Positions 1 to 9,063 of a stretch of 64,000 nt of DNA are shown here, piece by piece. The notes under the pieces are model-generated. The model saw only the letters and a list, made by a program, of their open reading frames with translations, ran no database searches and was not told the DNA's origin. Source of the stretch: Streptomyces sp. Tue 6430 (GTDB lineage Bacteria; Actinomycetota; Actinomycetes; Streptomycetales; Streptomycetaceae); contig JAKGSH010000010.1 of NCBI GenBank assembly GCA_021568835.1, forward strand, positions 1,364,001 to 1,428,000, written 5' to 3'. A program made the position numbers and the translations under genes. The stretch's first letter is position 1. Each line of letters starts with the position of its first letter.

Positions 1-3
1 ATC

Positions 4-549
4 GTGACCTGCTACGACCGACGTGATCTGGGCCTGCTGCTGCTCCGGCTGGGAACCGGCGGGGTGCTGATGGCGCACGGCGCGCAGAAACTGTTCGGCT
101 GGTTCGGCGGCCACGGCCTGGAGGGGACCGGCCAGTTCATGGAGTCCGTCGGGTACGCCCCGGGCAAGGCGAGCGCCACGGCGGCGGGCCTGGCGGAGAC
201 CGGCGGCGGCGCGCTCCTCGCGCTGGGCCTGGCCACCCCGGCGGCGGGGGCCGCGGCGGCGGGCGCGATGGCCGGCGCCTCCGCGGTCCACGTGCCCAAC
301 GGTTTCTTCGCGCAGAGCGGCGGCTACGAGTACGCGGCCTCCCTCGGCCTGACCGCCGCCGGCCTCGCCGTCACGGGCCCCGGCCGCCTCTCCCTGGACC
401 ACGCCCTCGGCCACACGGTCAACCGGGGCTGGATGGTCCCGGCGGCCCTGGGCGTGACGGCGGCGGCCACCGCGGTCGTCGTTGGCCTGCGCACCAGGCG
501 GCTGCGGCAGCGCGAGGAGGGCGAGCAGGAGACCCTGTTCGAGGAGTGA
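4..549 (+). CDS. DoxX-family membrane protein
   Basis: Small integral membrane protein of the DoxX family, 181 residues, the usual family size. The N-terminal LLLLRLGTG stretch followed by HGAQKLFGWFGG is typical of DoxX proteins. Hydrophobic Ala/Gly/Leu-rich segments near residues 8-28, 58-95, 108-126 and 143-162 suggest about four membrane spans, and the last 20 residues are a charged Arg/Glu tail. The start is taken at GTG 4; only three bases lie upstream, so an earlier start cannot be excluded. DoxX proteins have been linked to redox or thiosulfate metabolism in some organisms, but nothing here fixes a role. It is not part of the biosynthetic cluster. Confidence 0.75.
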   Translation: MTCYDRRDLGLLLLRLGTGGVLMAHGAQKLFGWFGGHGLEGTGQFMESVGYAPGKASATAAGLAETGGGALLALGLATPAAGAAAAGAMAGASAVHVPNGFFAQSGGYEYAASLGLTAAGLAVTGPGRLSLDHALGHTVNRGWMVPAALGVTAAATAVVVGLRTRRLRQREEGEQETLFEE

Positions 550-604
550 GCACCCGGGTCGGCGCCGTTGTTCGGGAGGAGACCGCGCCGGGCAGGCTGC
601 CCGT

Positions 605-1021
605 ATGAACGACAGCCCCCCGGACGTCCCGCAGACCCCGGACGTCCCGCAGACCCGGCAACCTCCGCCCGACCCGGCCCGGACCGGCCTCTGGGACACC
701 GTCGACGCCCTGTGGTCCTGGCTCGAGGCCGCTCAGCCGGTCACCGGACGGGAGGCCGTGCTGCTGCGCGTGCTGAAGCTGTCGGAGGAGGTCGGCGAGG
801 TCGCGGAGGCGGTGATCGGCGTGACCGGCCAGAACCCGCGCAAGGGCGTCAGCCACACGTGGGAGGACGTGCGGGACGAACTGTGCGACGTGGCCCTCAC
901 GGCGCTGGTGGCGCTGCGGACGCTGACCCCGGAGGCGGAGACGGTGTTCACGGAGCACCTGGCACGGGTGGCGGACCGCTCGTCGGGAGGTGCCGGCGAG
1001 GGCGGGACGGACACGCGCTGA
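605..1021 (+). CDS. MazG-like nucleotide pyrophosphohydrolase-family protein
   Basis: Protein of 138 residues with a Pro-rich N-terminal 25 residues followed by an all-alpha MazG-like domain. The helix with KLSEEVGEVAEAVIG (about 60-75) and the later EDVRDELCDVALTAL (about 90-105) supply the paired acidic EExxE and ExxD motifs that bind Mg2+ in this superfamily. The family hydrolyses nucleoside triphosphates to monophosphates, often for housecleaning. ATG 605 is preferred over longer upstream starts because the family domain begins soon after it and the upstream extension is Arg-rich shadow sequence. It stands 55 bases after the DoxX gene on the same strand. Substrate unknown. Confidence 0.75.
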   Translation: MNDSPPDVPQTPDVPQTRQPPPDPARTGLWDTVDALWSWLEAAQPVTGREAVLLRVLKLSEEVGEVAEAVIGVTGQNPRKGVSHTWEDVRDELCDVALTALVALRTLTPEAETVFTEHLARVADRSSGGAGEGGTDTR

Positions 1022-1030
1022 CTCCACGCC

Positions 1031-1110
1031 CCGCTGCTCCCCGCCGTTCCCGGCCGTTCCCGGCCGTTCCCCGCCGTTCCCCTCTGTTCCCGGTCGCTCC
1101 CCTCTGTTGT
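1031..1110. repeat. 10-bp tandem repeat, about eight copies
   Basis: Intergenic run of decamers ending in GTTCC or GCTCC (consensus CCGCCGTTCC / CGGCCGTTCC), in strict 10-base register from 1031 to about 1110, between the MazG-like gene and the lipoprotein gene. The copies drift toward the end (CCTCTGTTCC, CGGTCGCTCC). No function can be read from it; such arrays are prone to copy-number change. Confidence 0.7.
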
Positions 1111-1185
1111 CAGAACCGCCCGCCCCGGCCGTACGTCCCTCTGTACGATCACCGCACGCGAGGCGGGGGCCGGCGGAGGGGCGGG

Positions 1186-2050
1186 ATGGACAGCAACTGC
1201 GTGGGGCGCAGGGCGGATCGGCCGTGGCGGGTCGGGGCGGCGGTGGCCGGGGCGGCCCTCGTGCTCGGCGGCTGCGGTTCCGGGGCCGACGACGGGGCGG
1301 CCGAGCCGAGCCCCCGGCGTCCTCGGCGTCCTCACGGTCCGCGGCCGCTTCCGGCGCCGCCTCGGCCGGCGCGTCCCCGTCCTCCTCGGGCTCGGGCGGT
1401 GACGCGACGTCGCTGACGCCGTTCGAGGCGGACCCCGCTCAGGTACCCCGCACGAGGCCGCAGGCCGAGGCGCTGGCGGAGGCGGTCGCACTGGAGCCGG
1501 AGGCGTGGGGCGCGGGCTTCCGGGCCCAGCGGCCGGCGGCGAGCGCCCCGGGCACCGTGGCCGTGCTCGACGAGCAGTGCCGGTGGGAGCGGCGGGCGCT
1601 CCCGGGAGCGTCCTGGCCTCGCTGTCCCGCTACAGCGAGCTTCCGGCCGTCGGCGCCAAGGGCAAGATCAAGGTGAGCGCGGCGATCACCGTGCACACCA
1701 CGGTGACCGCTGCCGACGAGCAGCTGGCCACCACCCTGGAGGAGCCGTTGCGCTGCCAGGAGCAGGAGGTGCGTACCGATGAGCGGATCTTCGGACTCAT
1801 GTCGAACGCCACTCCGTACGGCCAGGGCAACAACACCTCCGACGACCAGGTGGTGGAGATAGGTTCCTATTCCACCGGGGACAGCAAGCAGACGTACTTC
1901 TGGTACGTGACCCGGCTCGGCACGGTGACCCTGGCGGTGTCGGTGAAGGGCGCCGAGGGTTACTCGGACACCGAGTTGAACAAGTACGGGGCGCAGGCCA
2001 ACGTCACGATGCTCAACCGCGTGAAGTCCGAACTCGGGGGGAAGAGCTGA
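1186..2050 (+). CDS. Secreted lipoprotein, frame broken twice by single-base deletions
   Basis: Begins at ATG 1186 with a basic N-region (RRADRPWR), a hydrophobic Ala/Val/Leu core and a lipobox LVLGGC, then a Ser/Ala-rich linker typical of streptomycete lipoproteins. The frame changes near 1309-1315 (run of C) and again near 1590-1602; adding one base at each gives a continuous protein of about 288 residues with a globular C-terminal domain (GKIKVSAAITVHTTV, later TYFWYVTRLGTVTLAVSVKG). No named family is recognised. The stop overlaps the start of the downstream kinase (TGATG), so the two are probably translationally coupled and may work as a surface sensor pair. Both frame breaks are most simply sequence errors, since the product is sensible on either side. 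Confidence 0.7.
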
Positions 2051-4334
2051 TGGAGCCGCTGCGTTCGTCCGATCCCGCGCGCGTCGCGGACCACCGCCTG
2101 CTCGGGCGGCTCGGCGCCGGAGGCATGGGCGTGGTGTACCTGGCGCGCACGCCCGGCGGCGCGCTGGTGGCGCTGAAGGTCCTGCTCGCGGAGTACGCCG
2201 AGGAGCCGGGCTTCAAGGAGCGGTTCCGCCGCGAGGTCGAGGTGGCCCGGCGGGTCGGCAGTCCCTGGGTGGTGCCGCTGGTGGACGCCGACCCGGACGC
2301 CGAGGCGCCCTGGCTGGCGACGGCCTTCGTGCCCGGCCCGTCACTGGGCGAGGCGGTGGCCGCGTACGGGCCCCTGCCGGAGCGCGGGCTGCGGCTGCTC
2401 GGCGCCCGGCTGGCCGAGGCGCTGGGCGAGGTGCACCGGGCCGGGCTGGTCCACCGGGACCTGAAGCCGGGCAACGTGCTGATCGCCCATGACGGGCCCC
2501 GGCTCATCGACTTCGGGATCGCCCGGGCCCCGGAGGACCGGACGCTGACGGCGACCGGGTTGGTGGTCGGCACACCGGGCTACCTGTCGCCCGAGCAGGC
2601 CGGGGGCGGCGGGGGTGGCATCGGCCCGGCGAGCGACGTGTTCTCCCTCGGGTGCGTCCTGGCGTTCGCGGCGACCGGCCGGGCGCCGTTCGGCAGCGGG
2701 ACGGTCGACGCCCTCCTGTACCGGGCCGTGCACGATCCGGCGGACCTCGACGGGGTGCCCGCGGGCCTGCTCGGGGTGCTGGACCGCTGCCTGGAGAAGG
2801 ATCCGGACCGGCGGCCGGACGCCGGGGACCTGGTGCGGGAACTGACGGCCGAGGACGCTCCACGAACCGGGGAGGCGACCGATGACGCGCCCCGGGACGG
2901 AGAGGCGACCGACCACGCACCCCGGGACGGAGAGGCGGCCGACTGGCTGCCCGGGCCGGTCGCCCGGCTGATCGCCGAGCGCTCGGCCGCCGCGCTCGCG
3001 CTGCCGGACATCGAGCACACGCTGGCGCCGGCCGACGCGCCGGCCGCCCCGGGGTCGGCGGAGCCCGACACGCGCGAGACGTCCGGCTCGCCGGAGCCGC
3101 GGGACGCCCGTCCGGGCGGCCGGCGTCGCTTCCTGCTGCTCGCCGGTGGGGCCGCGGCGCTGGCGGCGGGCGGGGCGGGGCCTGGTGGGCGGCCGCCCGG
3201 GACGGCCGTTCCGGGGGCGACAGCCCCGCGGCCGCCGCCTCCTCGCGCCGCCCGGTGCACACCGTCGCGCTGCACGGTGACCTCAGCGGCCCGCAGCGGG
3301 AGACGGGCAAGGCGCAGGAGCGCGGACTGCGGCTGGCCGTCGCGGAGTTCAACGCGCGCGGCGACGCCCCGTTCACCGTGAAGGTCAGGGCCGTCGACGA
3401 CGGGGGTGATCCGGCGGCCTCGGCCCGGCTCGCCGCGGAGCTCGCGGACGATCCGGCGGTCCTCGCCGTGGTGGGCCCGACCACCGACGCCACGGCGCAG
3501 GCGGCGCTCGCGCGGTACGACGCCGCACTGCTGCCGGTCGTCGCCGTGTCCCCCGGCAGCATCAGCCTCGCCATCCAGGGCTACCGCTCGTTCCTGCTCG
3601 GACGGCTGCCCGACTCGGTGCTCGCCGTGTACGTGAGCAACTACCTTCGCGGGAGAGCCGGTTCGCGCAAGGTCGGCCTCGTCGTCGACCGTCCGGCCGG
3701 CAACTACGCCACGGACCTGAGCACGTCCCTCAGCACGCAGCTCGGCAACGCGCGGCAGCCGCCGGTCCCGGAGGTGGTCAGCGCGATGCGCCGCGACTTC
3801 GGCAGCGCGGTGGACGGGGTGCTCTCCGCCGGCGCCGACTCCGTGTTCTTCGCCGGCCTGCCCGACCGGGGAGCGTCGCTCGCCGCGACGCTGCGGGAAC
3901 GCGCCTTCCAGGGTGCGCGGGTCTCCGGCCCGGCGCTGCTCGACGGCCGGTTCCTGACGCAGGCCCAGGAGGCGGCCGAGGAGTGGGTGATGGTGGCCCC
4001 GGTCATCGACGCGACCCGCAAGCCCGGGGCGCGGAAGTTCGCCGCCGCCTACCGCGAGCGCTTCGATGAGGCACCGCCCCGGTACGCGGCGGAGGCCTAC
4101 GACGTGACCGGGATGCTGCTGAAGGCCCTGTCCGGGCTGCCGCCGAAGAAGCGCACCCGGGCGAACCTGCTCGCGGCCGTGCGGGCGGGGAAGTACGAGG
4201 GTGTCACGAAACCGTTCGCCTTCCAGCAGACCGGCCTGACCAGCCTGATGGTGATCGACGGCAACGGCGGCTACCTCTGGCGGGTCGCACAGGGCGACTT
4301 CGTGTACGACGGCCCCGCGCCGCTCACCGTCTGA
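2050..4334 (+). CDS. Receptor-like Ser/Thr protein kinase with extracellular solute-binding domain (one frameshift)
   Basis: N-terminal Hanks-type kinase (about residues 10-275): glycine loop GAGGMGVVYLAR, lysine in VALKVL, catalytic loop HRDLKPGNVL, DFGIAR and the APE-equivalent SPEQ. Then a Pro/Ala/Glu-rich juxtamembrane linker containing a repeated DAPRxGEATD unit, one membrane segment after RRRFLLL, and an extracellular periplasmic-binding fold of the Leu/Ile/Val-receptor type (VALHGDLSG, VVGPTTDATAQ). The frame breaks at about 3170-3182 in a GGGG run; restoring one G yields an AWWAAARDGRSGG stretch matching the AWWWSTRP of the intact paralogue next door, giving 761 residues. Such proteins probably sense an extracellular ligand and phosphorylate cytosolic targets. 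Ligand unknown. Confidence 0.85.
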
Positions 4335-4372
4335 GGGAACCTGCCTGAGGAAACCTGTCTGAGGGAGCCTGT
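4331..4372. repeat. 14-bp imperfect tandem repeat spanning a stop codon and the next ribosome site
   Basis: Three 14-base units (CTGAGGGAACCTGC, CTGAGGAAACCTGT, CTGAGGGAGCCTGT) run from the last sense base of the first kinase gene to just before ATG 4376 of the second; a partial fourth copy forms the start region. The first TGA is the kinase stop. Each copy carries a GAGG-type ribosome-binding core, the last being the one placed to serve the second kinase. Confidence 0.8.
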
Positions 4373-4375
4373 CTG

Positions 4376-6610
4376 ATGGAGCCGCTGCGGACCGGCGACC
4401 CGTCCCGGATCGGCCGCTACCGCCTGCTGCGGCGGCTGGGCGCCGGCGGCATGGGCGTGGTCTTCCTGGCCCGTGCGCCGGGCGGGGCGATCGCCGCGGT
4501 GAAGACGGTCCGGTCCTCGTACGCCGACGGGACGGGCTTCCGGGACCGTTTCCACCGGGAGGTCGAGGCCGCCCGGCAGGTGCGCAGCCGCTGGGTGGTC
4601 CCGTTGCTGGACGCGGACGCCGACGCGGAGACGCCGTGGCTGGCGACCTCGTACGTGCCGGGGCCCTCGCTCGCCGAGGCGGTGGACGCCTTCGGGCCGC
4701 TGCCGCTCGCTTCCGTGCGGGTGCTGGGCGGGCGGCTCGCCGAGGCGCTCGAGGCGGTGCACGCGGCCGGTCTCGTGCACCGCGACGTGAAGCCGGGCAA
4801 CATCCTGCTGGCCCCGGACGGACCGCGGCTGATCGACTTCGGGATCGCCCGGGCGTCGGAGGCCACCGCGCTCACCTCCAGCGGCGTGATCGTCGGCTCG
4901 CCCGGCTTCCTGTCGCCGGAGCAGGCGCGGGCGCGGGGCGGCGAGATCGGCCCGCCCAGCGACGTGTTCTCGCTGGGGTGCGTGCTGGCGTTCGCCGCGA
5001 CCGGGGTACGGCCGTTCGGCGACGGCGCGGCGGCCGGCATGCTGCTGCGCACGGTCTACGACGAACCGGATCCGACGGCGATCCCGGACGCTCTGGCACC
5101 CGTGCTGAGAGCCTGCCTGCACAAGGATCCGCCCGGTCGCCCCACGCTCGCGCGACTGCGCGAGGTGCTCGGGGAGGGAACGGAAGCCGGTTCGGCCGAA
5201 CGGTCGGACTGGCTGCCCGCGCCGGTCACCCGGCTGGTCAACGACCGTGCTGCCGCCGTGCTCGCCATCGGCGCGATCGAGCCGACCCAGGTGTCCGCGC
5301 CGTCGAGCACGGCGGACATGGCGGACACGGCGTCACCGTCGCCGGAGGCCGCGACTCCGACGTCCGTCACGGCTGCCCGGCCCACCTCCCGCGCCGTCGG
5401 CCGCCGCCGCTTCCTGCTCCTCGGCTCGACCGCGGGCGTGCTGGCGGCGGGCGGCGGGGCCTGGTGGTGGAGCACCCGGCCGGCGTCGGGGAAGGCCGCG
5501 GGATCCGGGACCGGCCGGCCGCGCCCCGAGCTGGTCGTGGCGTTCCACGGCGATCTGACCGGCGCCCGCAGGGACACCGGGAACACCCAGCTCGAGGCGG
5601 CCCGGCTGGCCGTCGAACGGATCAACGCCGGGAGCGACCACCCCTTCCGGCTGAAGCTGCGGACGTACGACGACGGCGGCGTCCCGGAGCGGGCCGCCGA
5701 ACTGGCCGCCCGGCTGGCGAAGGACGCCGACGTTCTCGCCGTGCTGGGCCCCACCACCGACGCCTGCTTCCTCGCGTCCGAGGTCGCGTACACCAAGGCG
5801 GTGATGCCCGTCGTGTCCGTCTCGGTGAGGGCCGACACCCAGACCACGCCGATCAGCAACAATCTCTTCCGCTGCCACGCGGCGCTGAGTGTCACGGACG
5901 GACTCTTCGCCACCCCCGTCGTCAGTTACCTCGGCAACCACGTCGACGCCCGCAGGGCGTTCCTCGTGGACGACCGGGCGCAGGGCGACTTCGCCTGGAC
6001 CCTGTGCAAGCAGACCGAGCTGGCGCTGCGGCAGGGCGGCCGCGAGTCGACGGTGACCAGCGTCGCCGCCGGAGAGATCGACCACGCCTCCCTCGCCGCC
6101 GCGGTGCTGTCCGCCCGCGCGGACGCGGTCGTCTTCACCGGCGACGCGGACCGGGCCGCCGGACTCGCGTCGGCACTGAGCTCCGCCCGGTTCACCGGCA
6201 CCCGGATGGCGACGGAACGCGCCTTCGCCCCGCGGTTCCTCACCGCGGCCGGCGCCGCCGCGACCGGCTGGGTCTTCGCCACCTCCTTCACCGACCCGAC
6301 GGCCCGCCCGGCCGCCCGCGCCTTCACGAAGGCCTACCGCGCCCGGTACGGCACCGACCCCGGCTGGTACGCGGCGGAGGCCCACGACGCCGTCATGTTC
6401 CTGGCGCGGGCCTGCGCCAAGGACGGCTCGGCACTGACGGAACGGGGCGCGATCGCCCGCCGGATGCCCGAGATCACCTACGAGGGCATCACCAGGACCG
6501 TCCGGTTCGAGCAGGGGTACGGCTACAACCACGACGCGATGTTCCTGTTCCGGGCGGCGGACGGGGCGTTCCGGTACCTGGGGCAGTACCAGGAGGCGGC
6601 GGTCTCCTGA
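4376..6610 (+). CDS. Receptor-like Ser/Thr protein kinase with extracellular solute-binding domain
   Basis: Intact 744-residue paralogue of the preceding gene. Kinase domain about 12-275: GAGGMGVVFLAR, AVKTV lysine, HRDVKPGNIL, DFGIAR, SPEQAR. A linker of about 70 residues (275-345) is followed by RRRFLLLGSTAG, a single membrane segment, AWWWSTRP, and an extracellular type-I periplasmic-binding domain (about 385-740; LVVAFHGDLTG, VLGPTTDA, MPVVSVSV). The family is common in Streptomyces; the fused sensor resembles branched-chain amino-acid receptors, but the ligand cannot be predicted. It sits 41 bases after its paralogue on the same strand and the two clearly arose by tandem duplication, perhaps allowing heteromeric sensing. 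Confidence 0.9.
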   Translation: MEPLRTGDPSRIGRYRLLRRLGAGGMGVVFLARAPGGAIAAVKTVRSSYADGTGFRDRFHREVEAARQVRSRWVVPLLDADADAETPWLATSYVPGPSLAEAVDAFGPLPLASVRVLGGRLAEALEAVHAAGLVHRDVKPGNILLAPDGPRLIDFGIARASEATALTSSGVIVGSPGFLSPEQARARGGEIGPPSDVFSLGCVLAFAATGVRPFGDGAAAGMLLRTVYDEPDPTAIPDALAPVLRACLHKDPPGRPTLARLREVLGEGTEAGSAERSDWLPAPVTRLVNDRAAAVLAIGAIEPTQVSAPSSTADMADTASPSPEAATPTSVTAARPTSRAVGRRRFLLLGSTAGVLAAGGGAWWWSTRPASGKAAGSGTGRPRPELVVAFHGDLTGARRDTGNTQLEAARLAVERINAGSDHPFRLKLRTYDDGGVPERAAELAARLAKDADVLAVLGPTTDACFLASEVAYTKAVMPVVSVSVRADTQTTPISNNLFRCHAALSVTDGLFATPVVSYLGNHVDARRAFLVDDRAQGDFAWTLCKQTELALRQGGRESTVTSVAAGEIDHASLAAAVLSARADAVVFTGDADRAAGLASALSSARFTGTRMATERAFAPRFLTAAGAAATGWVFATSFTDPTARPAARAFTKAYRARYGTDPGWYAAEAHDAVMFLARACAKDGSALTERGAIARRMPEITYEGITRTVRFEQGYGYNHDAMFLFRAADGAFRYLGQYQEAAVS

Positions 6611-6662
6611 GGGGGCGCCCCTCCCCCGCCCGGCGGGACGACCGGTGGCCGTCGCCCCGCGT

Positions 6663-8133
6663 TCACTCCGCGTCGGCGACGACCGCCCCGACGCGGTCGG
6701 CCAGCCCCGGGTCGCGCCGGACCAGGAGGGCCGCGTAGCAGACGGCCGCGAGGAGGGTGGCCAGCGCCGCGTACGGGAACCAGCTGTACGGGGCCGGCTG
6801 TCCGGGCTTGGCGAGGTAGTACAGCGGGACCAGGACGGCGAGGGCGCCGACCGCGGGCAGCACCAGGTGCCGCACGATCCGGAACTCCTGCGGACGGTAC
6901 CTGCGGTAGTACAGCGGCAGCGCGATGTTGGACGCGAGGTAGACCAGCAGGATCAGGATGGCGCCCAGGCTCGAGGACTCGGCGAAGAAGACCACCGGGT
7001 TCATCTGACCGCCGTCCTCTCCGAGCACGTGCCCCAGACCCCAGCCGACGATGATCAGCAGCGCGGTCGCGGCGAAGGTGACGATCGCGTTGTTCGGCGT
7101 GCGGCGCGTGGGGTGGACGTACCCGAAGAAGGACGGCAGCAGCCCTCCCGCCCCGCGTTGAACACCAGCCTGGCCTGGGAGTTGATGCCCGCGATCAGCA
7201 CGCCGAGGGTGGAGGTCAGGCCGCCGACGTAGGCGAGGAACGCGAGCGTCCCCAGCGTGTGCTGGGCGACGTCGACGAACGGGATCCGGGAGTCGCCGAG
7301 CCGCTGGACGTCGTAGCCGAAGCCGGTGACCGTGGCGTAGGAGAAGAGGATGTAGCTCACCGTCATGATGGCGACGGAGGAGAACACGGCGCGGCCGACG
7401 TTGCGCCGCGGGTTCTCGGTCTCCTCGGCCAGTGCCGCCGAGTTCTCCCAGCCGATGAACAGGTACACCGCCAGCGGGAAGCCCGCCGCGAGGCCCTTGA
7501 CGCCGTGGGTGAGGTGGGAGGGCAGGAACGGGGCCGCGGAGAGGTCGCCGCGGTGCTCGACGAGCGCCGCGACCGAGACCACGACCAGGACGAGCATCTC
7601 CACGCCGAAGAAGTAGCCGGCCCACTTGGTGGACACGACGATCCCGCGCAGCATCAGCACCACCGACAGGCCGGTCAGCAGCAGCGTCCAGATGATCCAC
7701 GGCAGGTCGACGCCGGTGTAGTGGTGCAGGGTGATCTGCATGAACCCGCCGGAGATCGCGATGACGGAGGCCATCGCGATGATGTAGCCGAGTCCGGCGA
7801 GCAGGGCCGTGGTCACCGCGCTGACCGGCCCGAAGGTCTTGCCGACGAAGGTGGTGAAGCTGCCCGCCGAGGGGTGGGCCCGGGAGAACTCGGCCAGCGT
7901 GTTGCCGAACAGCGCGACCGCCACGCCCGCCGCCACGATGGTCAGCGGTGACGCGACGCCCGCGGTGGTGGCGAGGAAGGCGAAGCCGAAGAAGAAGCTC
8001 ATGGCCGGGCCGACGTTGGCCATCGTGGCGGCTGCGATGTCCGCCATGCCGAGGACGCCGCCGCGCAGCCGCTGGGGGTGCCACCGGCGGGGCCCGGCGT
8101 CGACGACGGTCCGGCGGTTGCGGACTCGGGCAT
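6663..8133 (-). CDS. APC-family amino-acid permease (two single-base frame breaks)
   Basis: Twelve-helix amino acid-polyamine-organocation transporter of about 490 residues. Helix 1 reads MSFFFGFAFLAT; the ENSAALAEETENPRRN loop is characteristic of the superfamily. The frame breaks near 7150-7156 (CCCC run; restores NAGAGGLLPSFF) and near 8073-8080 (GGGGG run; joins an N-terminal Pro/Gly-rich tail starting at ATG 8133 to QRLRGGVLGMADI). Without the second correction the protein would start at internal ATG 8047. It lies 23 bases after the GntR-type regulator on the same strand, so it is probably autoregulated with it. Substrate unknown; amino acids or amines are likely. Its 3' end faces the end of the second kinase gene. 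Confidence 0.8.
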
Positions 8134-8156
8134 GGCGACGGCTCCCTTCTGAGAGG

Positions 8157-8855
8157 TCAGTTCGGTTCGGCGTGCTGGTGCGCCTTCACCGCTCGTATCG
8201 CTGGGTCCATCGCGCCACGGGCGAGCTCGTCGAGCAGGTCGGCGTGGCAGCGGTTGCGGGCCCGCACGACCGCCGGAGCCGGGGCGGGCTCCAGCAGGCA
8301 CTGTCGTCCGAGCAGGTCGGCGGCGAACTCGCGGATCCCGGCGCCGCCGAGCGCCTGGGCGAGGTCGAGGTGGAAACGGGTCTCCAGTTCGAGCAGCCGC
8401 GCCGGGTCGTCGGCCAGGTCCAGCTCCTCGACCAGCGCCCGCGGCCCGTCGAGCCGGCCGTCCGGCAGTTCGCCCGCGGCGTGCGCCACGAGCCCGCACT
8501 CGAGCAGCAGGTGGAAGGCGTCCAGCGAGGCCGCCTCGTCGGCGTCGTGCATCACGGCGACGACGGCGTCCCAGTCCGTCGCGACGAAGGTTCCGCCGGC
8601 CCGGCCCCGACGGCGGTCGAGCAGGCCGTCCTGGCACATGGCCTCCAGCGCGCGGCGCACGGTGATCTCACTGATCCCGAGCTCCTCGCCGAGGACGCCG
8701 GCGTCCGGCAGCCGGTCCCCCGGCGACACCGACCGCAGACGCACCCGCAGGGCGATCCGGGACCGCACGAGCTCCGTCCCCGTGGGTCCCCGGCCGGCCA
8801 GGACGCGCGTGTCCCAGCCGGTGTAGGGGCCGAACTTGCCCGCTGCATTCGCCAC
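8157..8855 (-). CDS. GntR-family transcriptional regulator (FadR/FCD type)
   Basis: Protein of 232 residues. N-terminal winged helix-turn-helix about 28-95 with LGEELGISEITVRRALEAM, the GntR recognition helix, then an all-helical C-terminal ligand domain with the metal-site histidines of the FCD type (FHLDLAQALG; RNRCHADLLDELARG). It lies between and divergent from two amino-acid-type permeases: the APC permease follows it in the same direction and the second permease starts on the other strand 200 bases away. It is therefore the obvious candidate to control both in response to a transported amino acid or a derivative. Confidence 0.85.
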   Translation of the reverse strand: MANAAGKFGPYTGWDTRVLAGRGPTGTELVRSRIALRVRLRSVSPGDRLPDAGVLGEELGISEITVRRALEAMCQDGLLDRRRGRAGGTFVATDWDAVVAVMHDADEAASLDAFHLLLECGLVAHAAGELPDGRLDGPRALVEELDLADDPARLLELETRFHLDLAQALGGAGIREFAADLLGRQCLLEPAPAPAVVRARNRCHADLLDELARGAMDPAIRAVKAHQHAEPN

Positions 8856-8971
8856 GGCGCCACCTTAACGGCCTGCCGAGCGGGGTCACGCTGTGGTCCA
8901 CAGAGGGCTCCCAGGGCTCCCGGAAGTAGGGGTTCCGCGCTGCACGAAAAATAGAGCAAGGTGAACACTTA

Positions 8972-8984
8972 AACAAGTCTTGTT
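8972..8984. promoter_or_regulatory. 13-bp perfect palindrome, candidate GntR operator
   Basis: AACAAG-T-CTTGTT is a perfect inverted repeat in the 200-base divergent region between the GntR gene and the second permease. The surrounding 60 bases are unusually A/T-rich for this genome (gaaaaatag, ttcttttcg), as expected for promoters. Its location, symmetry and half-site spacing fit a dimeric GntR operator. No binding evidence is available. Confidence 0.5.
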
Positions 8985-9063
8985 CTTTTCGATCGTACTG
9001 AACTAATTTCCAGACGCCCCCCTGGTCCGTACTCCCTGTCCGCACACCCTCATGGATGTCGAG

